Assembly: GCA_023078555.1 (NCBI GenBank)
Contig: CM041200.1
Coordinates: 8,672,807 to 8,736,806 of the forward strand
Reading direction: 5' to 3'
DNA: 64,000 bases
From: Ulva prolifera
Lineage: Eukaryota > Chlorophyta > Ulvophyceae > Ulvales > Ulvaceae
Shown here: positions 1 through 11,677 of the stretch, in pieces
Layout of the letters: each line of letters starts with the position of its first letter
Numbering within the stretch: position 1 is the stretch's first letter
Program-made: the position numbers and the translations under genes
Notes under the pieces: model-generated
The model's input: only the letters and a program-made list of their open reading frames with translations
Database searches by the model: none
What the model was told of the DNA's origin: nothing

Positions 1-142
1 GGAGGGCTGCCCGCATGCCACGACCTCGCAAGTGCCAGAAATTGACGATGTCGCCAGAGAAATACGACATATTGCAGTCGGTACAGTATGCAAGTTGGCC
101 GACATTATGTGAACCCTGCTTCATATTCTTCAGGAAAAACAT

Positions 143-164
143 CAATATTGATGTATCAATATTG
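143..164. repeat. Short AT-rich inverted repeat
   Basis: The arms CAATATTGAT and ATCAATATTG are perfect 10-base inverted repeats separated by two bases. It could form a small hairpin; no function can be assigned. Confidence 0.6.
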
Positions 165-1562
165 CGCTTGCCTGGTGCCCTGCGTCACATTGTCAAAGAG
201 TGGCAACAAGGGGCCGCGGGGTCAACACCCCATGGCCAGCAAATGTGCACACAGGGCTCCGCAATCATTGACAGCTCCACAACAAGTTTCCGTGTACTGG
301 ACAGCGTGAAGCCAGCAGCAATGTACATATTGTGTTGTATGGCTGTGAACGGCTGTGGCGAGATCGGCTAAGCCAGTAACGTAGCGCTCTCTCTCTCTCT
401 CTCAGGGAACACAAGCAAGCTGCATGTCGCTGACAATCACGCAGCGTCCACGCATAGGTATGTGACGGCGTATGCAAATTTTTTGGCTACCGCATCCCAG
501 TAATCGACCCACAGACACAGGTGCTGGCAAAACCATCGTTCAAAACGCAGCACGTGTGCATAGCGATGCGTCCCTCGCCAGTCTACATATTCTACAAATG
601 AAATGTAGTATAGGCTGCAAGTGCCACATGCTTGACGGGAATGGCGCAAGGCACACAACCGGAGAACTGAGTCTATTTGTGCATACATGGCGGTCGAGGC
701 GACAAGCACCTACACCGTAAACATTTTCCGCCTTCTATGGCCAAATGTACAGAGAACATCATAGGCGCTCGAATGATATCTAAACGCAGGTCTTGTGTCA
801 ATTTGGTGCACCGCCTTGTTGCGCACCCAACTCGGTGGAGCACCTGCTCCGATGCGCAGCTCTCAAGGCAGCACATCAGCATCGAGTCATTTGGCGATGT
901 TGTGCACGTCCGCCTGCTTCACATACACAAATGTGCACGTTTTGAACAGCTTTGCGCTTGATTACATATCGAACGAGGCACGGACACAGGAAGCTCACCC
1001 ACAATCCGCGCACCCAATGACACCGCGCAGCCAATAGGTGCGCGGTCAGGTCTCCACATTTGGTTTGACAAGCGCTAGAGTGCACTAAACTGATAACAAA
1101 ACACATTTTGCAACTTAACACTCTTACTGAGTCAGTATACAGGCCCTAAAATTGATTTCTGAGCAATTCCCAGCATTCCAGATGTCCGCGCACCCCCATC
1201 TAGCGCACCTGGTTTCTTGGCGCACCCGGGTGGGCCATTCCTGCTGTAGCCTCTGTGATCGGCGGCGGGCGCCTGCTCGGCTTCCTCGCGCAGCACGGCC
1301 CACCAGCACACGCCGTCACGGCGATCCTAAGTGGCCTCGGATCTCATATCAGAGGTCCCCAGTGATCGTCACGGAGTGCGTCCTGGCGCTGGCCTGCGTC
1401 GATGCATGTGTCCTGTGTACCCTTTCGACAGATGGTGGCGGCTGCAGGCTTTCTGTGCTGCGATGCTCTGATATACATATGTGACCGCCGCGCGTCATTG
1501 CATGCATGTGAACGGCGTGAGGTTGCCGCATGCGGCCTTTAAATTTCGTTTCGGTCGAGAAT

Positions 1563-1591
1563 CCCCCCCCCCCCCCCCCCCCCCCCCCCCC
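1563..1591. repeat. C29 homopolymer
   Basis: An uninterrupted run of 29 C residues lies in a region without a recognised gene. It is one of seven C or G runs of 11 or more in the window. Confidence 0.95.
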
Positions 1592-1880
1592 TGCGTAGGT
1601 GCAGACCATTTTCCAACCATAGTTTCAGGAGTGCAGACGCCCCACCCAGTGGGAGGATGCGCTAGCAGAGTGTCTTTGCGTACAGCACGTTGAAAGCCTC
1701 CTGCACGTAGAGATCCCTCCTGCAGCTGCAAGCAGTGCCCGTGATGCCTCCACAGAGTGTCCTTCGGTTCCTCGGTTCAGTCTGTAAGATTTGAGGGCAG
1801 CTTCCAAACACGATGAAACAAAAGCAGATTGGATGTGTCGCATATGCACAATGGAATGATGCTCCGGCGCGCGCCGGCGA

Positions 1881-1905
1881 TGGTAGAGTAAAGTAAATCT
1901 GAATT
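1881..1905 (-). repeat. Solo tail of a dispersed repeat
   Basis: Read on the minus strand this segment contains ATTCAGATTTACTTTACTC. It matches the end of the ~190 bp repeat at 49813-50004 and the solo tail at 61429-61460. The match suggests a retroelement 3' end with a (TTTAC)n-like tail, heavily truncated here. Confidence 0.45.
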
Positions 1906-3181
1906 GGTTGAAGAGGGTGATACGGTGACCGTAGCGCATCTGCCACGAACATCTGCAGTACTACTATACTATACTGCAAGTACTAGCGGACAGGAAGTAT
2001 GCCAGACTTGAATGCGGAGCTAGTGATGACATGTGATGCTAGAAACTATCAGTGGTGTCAATGTAAGCTGGTATGTTGATGTGTGCATGTCAGCTCTCAA
2101 ACGGCGAAACAGACACACGCGCCTGACACACCCACCATCCAGACTCCACCTGGCTTATGATAACCCAGAAGACCTAGCAATTGAGTGTTCCACTGGCTCG
2201 GTTGCGATAGGATGGGTTCTTATGAGCGTGCCATGGGTGTGCGCTGCAAGGTGTTGCGTCAGATTCTTGCAGAATTCTTAAGCACGCAGCAGTGAGGCGC
2301 AGAGCACATGCATATGGACACTGCATGCTCACGGAAACACCCTCCACAACACATAAGCTCAGACGACCTGAGTTACAATCTCCCCACAATCTTACCGCCA
2401 ACGCCCGCACACTCCGAGCCGCGCACGCAGCCAGCCGCAAATGTGTTGCGCGCTTTTCAGCGCCGGTACGCTCGGCACGACGCCTACTCGGTTCACCCCT
2501 ACGCGGCATCTCTGCCCCGATGTACTACACCCTCTAGAGGTTCCAGCTGGAACAGAGGGCTCCTGCAATGGCGCAGCGCCACGCTCTGGCACCGCGGCAT
2601 CCCGGCTTGATAAAATGATGTCGCTCGTGCTGGCCCGTCGGCCCTGGGGTCCCACCCATGCATGCATGCCCTGCTGCATCTGCACGTCAGCTGCTGCCGC
2701 CAGCGCGCCATGAGATCACAGCATGGTAGCAACCAGCATGCGAAGCGCGACCGGCGCGCTGGCACGCTGCGTGCTGCGTGCTGCGCATGGTCAACGGTCT
2801 GCATGCTTGGCAGCGACAGCCGCCGACACCACTCTTCGCCAGGGAGACCCATTACCGTAGCAGCCGTGAACATGCTCCCCACCTGACCAGCATGCACGAA
2901 ACCAAAGTCGGATGGCTCTGCGGATGTGATCAGGGAGACGGGTCTGGCGTCATTTGGAGCAGTGGCGCGCGCATGTTACGCCCTGTCACCTTCTTCCCCA
3001 ACAACACGTTCCCCGCCCATCGACACAATCTGTCATGGACACATGAAGAGAGTGTACTGTAGATGCGACAGGGGAGGGCTAACCACTGCCGCTCCGCTCA
3101 CAAGCCCGGCCCCTCGCGCAGCCCCGTAGCTCCCCTGGCACCCCAGCCAATCTGTAGTAACGTTCCCATCGCTCGCCGCCT

Positions 3182-3186
3182 TTTAC
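3182..3186 (-). terminator. Possible UGUAA polyadenylation signal
   Basis: The minus strand reads TGTAA about 340 bases past the stop of the proline-rich protein gene at 3527. TGTAA is the usual polyadenylation signal of chlorophyte green algae. The distance is long, so the link to that gene is tentative. Confidence 0.35.
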
Positions 3187-3526
3187 AACCCTGCAGTGCA
3201 TTCGATAGCTATCCCATGCATCACAGACCGGGCCGCCAGTCCCCCGAGCAGACCGCTGCCGAGTGGAGGATGCCCGAGACCGTGCATGCACGTCCAACTA
3301 CATGCATGGAAATCCCCGGGCAACACGAACCTCCCTCGACCGCACATCAGCATGGGGGACAACTAAAGTGTAGTGATCCCCCACGTATGCACGCACGGCA
3401 GCAGACACTTGGCCGCAGCATGCTGACACCGCGTGGGATCTGCGCCCCGCAGCCCCCCTCCGTCGCTTCAATCCGACAACCTCATACATGCGTCCACGCA
3501 TGTGGCATGACCCCCCAGCAGCAACA

Positions 3527-4972
3527 TCACCCATTCGCTCCCCCCTGCAGAAGCCGCCGTCGGGAGCGCTCACGGCCTCGGCCGCGCCCATTCCCGTTGT
3601 TGCCGTTCACTAGTGGGCTTGGCGCCGCCGCCGGCTCCTGACCCACTGGCTCCTCCTCCTCCACCTCCTCGCCTCCAACCTCCATTATAATCACATCTTT
3701 GTCCGGCCCTTCCGCATCGTTCACATCCCCATCCCCTGTCCCAGCCTCCTCCTCCGCAGTCTCTTCTACCCCAGTCTCATCCGCCTCCGCGTCCGCACGC
3801 GAAACCGGTGGCGGCGGCGTCGGCGGCAGCGGCGGCGGCGGCAGCGGCGACGGCGGCGGCGGCGGCAGCGGCGACGGCGGCGGCGGCGGCAGCGGCGGCG
3901 GCGGCGGCGGCGGCGGTGGCACTGCCTCACCAACCTCCGTGCCGTTGTTGTATTCCGCCGGTGGCTCCGCGTAGTCCGTGTCAAAGTCCTCCAGCACAGC
4001 CCCGACCGTCGCATCCGAAACCGTCACCCCCACAAACTTCACACTATCCCCGGCCGCGTCTTCGCCATCCGCCCCCCCGCCATCGTCTTCCTCCGCTGCC
4101 GGCGCCGGCGCGAGCGCGTCGCGGGGGCCGATGCGTGCGTGCTCATCGTGCACATACCGTTCAGGGTTACGGTCTTTCGGCCCAACGACCCGCCGCGCCT
4201 TCCGCACACAGAAGTCCTCGACGACCGTCCGGGTGCGGCTGGCCTTCCGTGGCGTGCGGGAGCGGCCCTGCCCGGGCGACACCTCCACCTCCGTTACCAC
4301 CGCCCCACCGGAGTCGCGCGTGCTGGTCGCGGTTGCGTTTGCGATGACTCCGTCCGCCATCTCGGACACCGTAGATACGACACTGTAGCCGCATACGCAG
4401 ACGCCGCTGAAGCTGCCGGTGAACGCTGATGTGGCAGGGAAAATGCAGCGTGCTTGCAGCGTGCCGGCATCCGTGAGGGGCGCCGTCCCGTTCACACGCA
4501 CGAACTCACTCGCGGGTAGTTCGCATTCGCCGTCCACGCTGCATGCGACATATGGCGCCGGCGCCTCTCCATCGATGACGATCGCGCCGACATCGACGGC
4601 GAGCGCGTCAGTGTCTTCAGGGGGCACCTCTAGCACGGCGCCGTCGAGCGGCACGGCGAGGCGCGAAAGCGAGCTTGCGGACCGGCGGCATGTGAACAGT
4701 TTTCCGCCGGACTTGCAGTGGCCGCTCCACCAGCCGTTGCTCAGGGAGATGAGGCGGCAGCGCGGGCAGGTCGGGTACTCCCAGGGTTTGAGGTTGCCGT
4801 GGAGTAGCATGCGCGCCGCGGCGGCTGTTTCGAGAGGCGCATCCGGGCCGCGGAGGACCCCGCCGGTGGCCAAGGTGACGCCGGTGGCGGCGGCGGCAGG
4901 GCTGGCGAGAAGGGGAATTGATATTGTCATCAGCATGGCATGCATGCTGAGGTAGAGGAGGCGAAGGGCCAT
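3527..4972 (-). CDS. Secreted proline-rich (HRGP/pherophorin-like) protein
   Basis: Intronless frame of 481 residues from the ATG at 4972 (an in-frame ATG at 4996 would add eight residues; the later one starts a cleaner signal peptide). Residues 1-30 are a hydrophobic signal sequence ending in an Ala-rich stretch. A cysteine-bearing N-terminal half follows, beginning with CPRC at 69-72, with further CxC-type cysteines and NGT/NAT glycosylation sequons. The C-terminal half is acidic and holds a proline tract of roughly 40 residues with SPLPPPP-type units, coded by GGC-rich DNA at about 3810-3925, and then RRRLLQ near the end. The design (signal peptide, cysteine module, Pro/Ser rod) is that of algal hydroxyproline-rich wall or matrix glycoproteins. 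I see no known enzyme motif. Alternative: a membrane-shed or wall-anchored protein of unknown role. The coding nature is well supported by length and organisation; the family is inferred. Confidence 0.7.
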   Translation of the reverse strand: MALRLLYLSMHAMLMTISIPLLASPAAAATGVTLATGGVLRGPDAPLETAAAARMLLHGNLKPWEYPTCPRCRLISLSNGWWSGHCKSGGKLFTCRRSASSLSRLAVPLDGAVLEVPPEDTDALAVDVGAIVIDGEAPAPYVACSVDGECELPASEFVRVNGTAPLTDAGTLQARCIFPATSAFTGSFSGVCVCGYSVVSTVSEMADGVIANATATSTRDSGGAVVTEVEVSPGQGRSRTPRKASRTRTVVEDFCVRKARRVVGPKDRNPERYVHDEHARIGPRDALAPAPAAEEDDGGGADGEDAAGDSVKFVGVTVSDATVGAVLEDFDTDYAEPPAEYNNGTEVGEAVPPPPPPPPPLPPPPPSPLPPPPPSPLPPPPLPPTPPPPVSRADAEADETGVEETAEEEAGTGDGDVNDAEGPDKDVIIMEVGGEEVEEEEPVGQEPAAAPSPLVNGNNGNGRGRGRERSRRRLLQGGANG

Positions 4973-7265
4973 GCTGGGCGCCGGAGCCGCATGCATGGCT
5001 GCGTGGGGTCTCTTGATGCTCTGCTGCAGATGCTGGCTGTGCAGTGGTTAGGGTCGCAGTGTGGGGGCAGCTCTGCTTCCTCTGCTGAGGCGAATGATCG
5101 TCTCCACACCTGCAAGAGTGTGTCGTGGTAAGGCACAGCGGTGGGGTGGTTGCTTCAGTGGGTGGCCTGCAGCTACAGCTCGTTGCGAAATTTGATAGCA
5201 ATGCAGCGCCGTCGCTGTGTTGTGTTTGCGCTGCTTTGTATGTGCCGCGCACGCAGCAAGCCCGGCGACGGATTGTTGAGGTGCCTGAGCAGTCTTCTGT
5301 AGCCACTGCACACGCATGCGGGATGCGAGTCTGCCTGCAGACCGCTGCTGCAGGCATCATGTATGGCATATACCAACGGCAGGGATCATCGTGGCTACCA
5401 GGCCAACGAGACGTGCCGAGGGTCCTCGGCGTGAAACACGGCGCTGGCACCGTACCGACTTCACGTACATATATACACGCTATCGCCGACGAAGCGGCAC
5501 CATGCGGCGGTCAGCATTATGCGCTTGTTGAGGTAATGTGTGTGCCATGTGATTCATTGGGATGTGCCAGAGGCGGGACGAGCTCGCAGTGTTCGATCAT
5601 CTCGAGGTACAGGCGAATGTGACCGGACACGGCCCTGACCGCATGGCGCTTCATCTTCTGAAGATGATTGGTCAGATCCAGGAACTGTCTCGAAGATCGA
5701 ACATTATGGAAGACCAGCAGCCACATGTCCCGAGCCCCGCATGGCGCCGTGTGCGATACGTGTGCCTCGTGCAATCACGAAGGGCACGGCAGCGCTTGTG
5801 TTCGACAGCAACGGGAACGAAACTGACGCAGGCGGAGCACAAGAAAGCAGATGAGCTGACACGAGTTCGCAGTTCGAATCTGCGTTCGGCTCCGACTCCC
5901 ACGCAGCTGCTCGCAACTCTTGGGACCCGGAACAAATGCAGTGTCACGCGATAGCGCGAGACTGGCAGCCACGATGGCCGTGCCACAGCACCAGCGGTGC
6001 CTAAAAATACATTATGTTTCCTTTACAGCTTCTGGGGGCGCGCCTGGGATGTAGAACGAGTGCTTCGCCAAGGTCACAGGCCAATGAATCGCCCTGGATC
6101 GCTGCAGAGCGCGCGACGCTGTTGACGCAGATTTGCTGTTGACGCTTGTCGCCCCGGGGTCTAAACAGCTGATCGCCCCAGCGCTGAGAGACCTTGGGTG
6201 TTTTTTGGGCGGCGTAAATGGAGAGTTCAAGCGAATCGAGCGCAGAGGTGGTGAGGCGCGCTAGTGATGCGAGCAGCAAGCGTCGCGACGACACGTATTC
6301 CTACCCGCGACTCGGAAGGCTCGCACGTGGTGAGACTCAGGCGGACGGCGTTCCAAACGCCTGAAACGATCAGCCAAACGTATCGGAGTTGTCAGGTCGG
6401 GCGATGGCATATAAACAAACTGCTGCGTGCATAGCCGGCCGCACGTAGCGGGGTGCATGCGACGCCTTTTTGTGTGATCGTGGAGCACTGCATTTCATCG
6501 GAGCTCCGTCGAGAGAATCTCGTCATGTGCGAGGCTATCCGCGTCGGTTCGCTATCCTTTCCACGCCGCGGCAGGTCACGGCCGCCTGTGGCACAGGGGG
6601 TCTCACAACTTGCCGCTGCCTGCGCACAGCTTTGTCATGGTACCCGTCATCACATGACGCAGGCGTGTGCGCACGGCGTTACAATATTGCATTCGCACGA
6701 ACGCTGTAGCGCATGTATGCGATGCACATGTGTAAGCCAGTGCGCCGAGGCCTGCACGTCTCGACGCAAACAGCGCCGACGACCTCCATGACAAGACCTC
6801 GTTTGCACAAATTATGATATAGCGTCTGGCCACGAATACTGTGTGGGTCACGCAGCTGGCTCGGGGGCCTGCCGCGGGCGCACATGCTGCGGCCCTGCTG
6901 TGAGGCTCAATCTAGAGCCAGCGTGCGCTAATGTTTCAACGACTCGAGGCGCCCTCGTTCGAGCGGACACATGTACCACCTTGAGCACAAAGCCAGCCGC
7001 AGAGCGCGCAGGAGAACGTGCATGCTGTGACGGCTCCGTGCACCCACGCACTCAGCATGCCCGCGCTCGCACGGAGTGTGTGGTGCTGTGTACAAACGCT
7101 GTCGACAGGATCGACGTGTGTCCGCATCCGCTGGTGCCGCGGTGGCGTTGGTGTTCTTGTGTACGTCTTGTATACGTTGTCCCGCCGGTGCTGCCGGTGC
7201 CTCTCCGGCTGCATCGAATTGTCACAGAGATGCACCTGCCGATGTGCAGATAATCGTTCATGGGT

Positions 7266-7295
7266 CACCATGATAGAGCATGCTCTATCATGGTG
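7266..7295. repeat. Perfect 30-bp palindrome
   Basis: The 15-base arm CACCATGATAGAGCA is followed directly by its exact reverse complement, with no spacer. It lies outside any recognised gene and could extrude as a cruciform. Confidence 0.9.
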
Positions 7296-8412
7296 CCATG
7301 CGCATCAATCTATCTCGAGATGAACGTTCATGATGCCATGCGCGGAATCCGGCGTCAGCGGCGGCCTGAGGCCACGAGTGCATGCGGCGCCCAGGAGTTC
7401 TGCAGCTGTGTGACATGACCAGCATGCCGCACCTGTACGGACGAGTCACGCGGTCATTACAGGACAGATTTCGAATCCATGGCCGAGCAGAAGCCAACGC
7501 GCCAGTGGTCGTCACAGTGATGTGGAGATCTCGAGATCCGAGGGCTGCGACCACGAGCCTGCTCCATGAGGCAGCAAGCATCAATTGCCTGTTATCCAAG
7601 GCTGGCATGGATAGGGACATCAGTTCACGGCATGGCCCACGTGCGCTCGATGAGAAGTGGATTCCATGCAGCATCCCTTGCCTGGCCCAGGCATACACCT
7701 TCCATGGCCATGCATGCGCCGGAGGGCAAGGGGCAGGAGAGAGCTAGCGCACACTGTACTACAAGTAGACACTGTACACATTAGAGCTAGTGCACGCATG
7801 CACAGTCGACACTGTAGACACTATTTCGCTGGTGTAGACTACCTGCGTTCCTCTGCAACCGGGCTAACAGTTGGGGACAACCAGTTGTCCCCCACGGGCA
7901 CATACATGCATGCATGTACCAGACCAGGTGATGCCGATTCGCAAGCACACATGGGATATCATATGAGGAGCCAGGGACGAGTTCCCTTGACTGTGGGTGG
8001 GTGCCCACGTGAGGGAGTATGCCAGCGCTGGCCCGGCCCTCACCGTCATGTTGATCAACATAATGCTGCCAGATGTTGCCAGCTGGCACTGGTGCGTAAA
8101 AAGGAAAACGCCACTGCTGGACCCCCGGGCCGGAGCCGGACCCGGGGGCCGGAGCCTGACCGAGACGAATTATCCTAGGTGACAACAAGCACAGTTTCGT
8201 CAGCCTGGCCAAGTCAACGGATGGGGGGCGGTTCTCTACAGGGGCGTTCGTTCGGAGGGGATCTCGCTGGAAAGGGTCACAATCAAGCTGTACTGCACTG
8301 CTGAGGCACAAGTGCGGGGGGCCGCTGGCATTGGGGCTGGCATTGGGGCCGGATCCGGAGTCCAGCGTGCAACCGATGTCCCGTCGGGCTGTCGTGGTGT
8401 CGGGCTGTGTGG

Positions 8413-8492
8413 TGATGATTTACAAAAGAGTGAACAGGAGAAAACAAACACTGAAACCGAATCCCAAGCAACATCAACATACACTCACACAC
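8413..8492 (-). mobile_element. Short introner/SINE-like element, copy 1
   Basis: An 80-bp insert is flanked by the perfect 12-bp direct repeat CGGGCTGTGTGG (8401-8412 and 8493-8504). Its minus strand begins GTGTGTGAGTGTATG and ends CTTTTGTAAATCATCA. The internal block ATTCGGTTTCAGTGTTTG and the block up to TTTTGTAA match the element at 48789-48857 almost base for base. The duplicated target read on the minus strand is CCACACAGCCCG, so an AG lies just after the element. It carries no coding capacity. The target-site duplication shows insertion of a mobile sequence; whether it is an introner or a very short retroposon is open. Confidence 0.75.
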
Positions 8493-9138
8493 CGGGCTGT
8501 GTGGCAACAGCTTGACACCACACAGCCCTTCGATGTAAATCTGCGTGGAGTGCCGGCAGTGGGTGGGCAGTGGGTGTGTGCGGAGTCCCTGTTCTTCTGG
8601 TGTGCTACCTGCCTCTCGGACTTGTTCTTGTAGCACAGACCAATGACCAGCACGTCCGTCACAGATTATGCCCATCTGAGTGCTGGGTGGTGCATGGCAG
8701 ACACATCTTGTGAACCAAACCATGGCCACGAACAAAGCATGTAAGAATCGAATGACTAGTACAGGAATCTGCACAGGCACATGACACCATCGATGGTGTG
8801 GCCACAGGTCAACAGTACTCAGTCATGGCGATGTTGACTACCATCACCGGCACAGCAGAACACAGTTGCATTGATCCTTCACTACGTGGGTTCATGCATG
8901 TTCTCTGATGATAGGCTTGCCTTACCACATGTTTTGCTGATCAGTAAATCGTCTGACAACGCACATCTGACAAGAATATTATACTATCTGACAGGGATAT
9001 ATATACCGGATTGGTCAACCATTTCGGGGACTCAGGGAGGAGGTAGGCAGTGATCATGAGCACAACCGTGCCCCCCACGTGGGGAGCAAGGAGCAAGGCG
9101 CACCTTGCCCCCCCATTGCAAAGTGAACTTCTGTGAAG

Positions 9139-9350
9139 ATGTTACAAGGACAACGCAAGCAACGCAGGTAGCACCACGAGCAACAACCAGAGGGTGTGCG
9201 CACACCCACGCAACCAGCCGCACGCAGCACACATCAGCACACCCACGCAACGGCAGCACCTGCGCTGGCCACAGCCACACTGCCGCACCCAAGCCCACAC
9301 ACCCAAGCCCCCACACCCCACACCGACAAGCACACCCGCCCACCCACCCA
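9139..9350 (-). mobile_element. GT-rich element ending TTGTCCTTGTAACA, copy b
   Basis: On the minus strand this GT-rich segment ends in a ~42-base block (GGTGCTACCTGCGTTGCTTG, then TTGTCCTTGTAACA) that aligns with the end of the element at 14018-14204. Both also have GTGTGCTTG-like sequence near the start. I could not find a target-site duplication, so the 5' limit is approximate. Confidence 0.5.
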
Positions 9351-9559
9351 CACTCGCACCCCGCCCACCAGCCCGGCTCCAGAGCCCCGAAAGCACATGC
9401 AGCGGCGGCCGCAACACCCCGAGACACCGAGACACCAACAACAACCCCCCGGGGCCTCAGCCTCCCCCAGCAAACCCCACCCCGATGAGTACTTGTGTAA
9501 CATCGACTGGAGGAGCGCCGCAGGCATGGCCTGCAGCCAATGCACATATATGCATGGGT

Positions 9560-10110
9560 CACCGCACCCGATCACACAGAACACTTCCACTTCCTTAGGT
9601 CTAATTTCCGGATCACCGCCCTGACAACCATGCTCGGCAACCCACTCCTGCATGAAGCGGGATGTGCGTGACTGCGCTACTGTCAAGTTCTGCTGCCCTC
9701 TCGTGCTGAGGCCACGACCACACATGTACATATGTATGCGGATCCAGCATGCATTTACCTGAGCGCTACCGGCCACTGTGCGTGCCAACATCCTTGGCCT
9801 GTGGAGCCCTGAGTGTAGCGCAGTGCTGGGACGTCAAACCCAATTACAGCAACTCCAGTTTCATAGAACAGACTATCTAGGTCTGATTTCTGGATGGCAG
9901 CCTCAAATTTTCTGCAAGGCCACCCAACACAACCGTGCATGGGCAGTGGGACTTGTGCAGCTGCGCTGTGGGAGGTGCCCGGTGGAGCCCTGCCCACCAC
10001 CGTATTACAAAAAAACGAGGGCTGCCGGCAGCAGCAGCTGTCTGCAGAGCGCAGTACCGCTTCACGGGGCCGGTCACACAGAACCGTTCCTAATATGTAG
10101 GCCTAATTTC
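9560..10110. repeat. Three degenerate related segments
   Basis: Segments near 9575-9620, 9863-9890 and 10075-10110 share CACAGAAC-like sequence followed by TAGGTCTAATTTC-like sequence (TAGGTCTGATTTC and TAGGCCTAATTTC in the others). Similarity is partial (about two thirds by eye). They may be decayed copies of one repeat. Confidence 0.35.
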
Positions 10111-11216
10111 TTGTTAGCACTGGAAAATCACAAATCCGCCAGAACTGTTCCTTTTGGCCCTCATGTCCCATGCTTTCCCGGGCCAAGGCGATGTGAGTGT
10201 GCGCGTGCGTGATTGCGGGAGCTACTTTGTGAGAGATTCTTGTGCTGAGTTTGGGCTCTTCTGTAGCATCGTCAGGCCTCGAGTCCACATGTTGAAGATC
10301 TGATGTTCGTTTCGGTTTTTAGTGGACCCCGGTCGTGCACACGATCGCACTTGTGACGTGTATCAACTGTAACCTTGCGCAGGGCTATGCTGATGGACGA
10401 GACGGTCGGGAATGCGAATCTTCGTGGCTGTAGGGCGCACAATTCGCACATCACTGATGACAGATGCGCTCATACACTGGCGACTCCAACCACGAAATGC
10501 AAATGCTACCCCTGCACACATATATGATCGGACCAATGCGCAACCAGTCTGTGGGAGCGCTCCTAGGCCAGTGGCCAGGTGCCAAAATGACACAGGTGAG
10601 CAGCATGATTACACAGAGCAGCAAACCTACTCGAAACATCCCGTGTCTCGGTGAGGGCCCAGGCATGACAACGTCTACATACGATGCCTACATCAACTAG
10701 GCCCTGCGAGTGTGTGAGATTAACCATGCGGTTGGCTCCCGGAAGAGTGCCCTACACACTCTCTGCACCTCACACACCCTACAAAGTCAGGTCTCGCACA
10801 GCCGCAGCCGCCTTGCCAGCACAGACCTGCTGGAACATCAGCCACCATCTCTGGCTCTCGTGCTCAGCGCGAGAACACCGGGCGCGTTATAACGCGGTCC
10901 ACGTCCGGGGCGGCAACGCGGGGGCCATACCGCCCAGGATAGCGGAGTGTGCCTATGCCGCGCTGCCGCGTGCAGCCCGCGGTGGCCGCCGTGTGACGTT
11001 CTCAGGCTGGAGGCGCCACACGGCCGCACATGTGCGGTGGGGGCCGTGACTCAGCGCGGCTAGATCTCTGCCGCACGATAGCAGACCGCCACTGCATGGC
11101 GTACTACACACGCATGGGCCAGCCGGGAGATGCTCCCGGCGGCACTTCCCACATGCATGCGCCAAGGCTACAGCAGCTGGCATGCTGGTGCGGTCCGGGT
11201 CAGCATGGCAGCGGAG

Positions 11217-11246
<30 letters not shown>
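11217..11246. repeat. C30 homopolymer
   Basis: An uninterrupted run of 30 C residues, about 430 bases past the stop codon of the AP-1 gamma gene. Confidence 0.95.
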
Positions 11247-11247
<1 letters not shown>

Positions 11248-11677
11248 CCTGTGCACCCTGCCGGGGCAGAGAGGGCGAGACCGGACAGGAGGCCAATGCC
11301 GCAGGTGGGCAGGAGGGTTAGAGGCTAGCCCACAACCAGCGTGCCCCAGAGTATCGTGCGCACCCACAGCCATGGGCGTGGCGAGGGGGGGCGGGAGGCC
11401 GCTCTCGGCACCTGCCTGCCCCACACAGCACTCCGCGGCGCGCACAGGGCGAGCTGCCTGCAGCCGGCACTCCCGCCGAGCGGCAGGGCCGCGGCATACC
11501 AGTGGCCAGACTCGCACTACATGCATGCGATCAGGCCACTGCATAGCATGCCACAGCTACGTAGCACCATGGCCCGTGATTCGAGGCCGTGTGGCCTGTA
11601 CGCTGGCTCAGGCAGCCTGCGCAGGGCACATCTTCAACGCTCCTGTCTGGAGGCTCTCCAGTGCGGAGGGGAGTCTG

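Larger units (their letters stand above)
1..3181. other. No recognisable gene
   Basis: I see no convincing protein-coding exon here. The only structures are a small (CT)n run near 388-403, an imperfect hairpin at 143-164, a C29 homopolymer at 1563-1591 and a solo copy of a dispersed repeat tail at 1881-1905. Open frames are short and not of protein-like composition. Confidence 0.5.
4997..11677. other. Gene-poor region between HRGP gene and AP-1 gamma
   Basis: No confident gene is visible. One weak candidate is a plus-strand start at 6218: a 48-residue frame beginning MESSSESSAEVVRRAS with a possible GTGAGA donor near its end, which could be a first exon. The region contains a 30-bp palindrome (7266-7295), a short mobile element (8413-8492), GT/CA-rich repeat DNA (about 9139-9480), three degenerate related segments (about 9560, 9850 and 10070) and a C30 run (11217-11246). 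Confidence 0.45.

Noticed and set aside
3808-4347. Long plus-strand Ala-rich frame opposite the proline-rich protein
   Set aside because: It is the antisense shadow of GGC-rich codons for proline; it has no signal or conserved blocks.
5867-5884. tRNA-like T arm (CGCAG-TTCGAAT-CTGCG)
   Set aside because: The T arm is perfect, but no 7-bp acceptor partner for the following bases and no D or anticodon arm could be found 50-90 bases upstream, so a tRNA gene is not supported.
9032-9562. Minus-strand 176-residue frame
   Set aside because: It is Cys/Gly/Val low complexity from GT-rich repeat DNA and belongs to the repeat family at 9139-9350.
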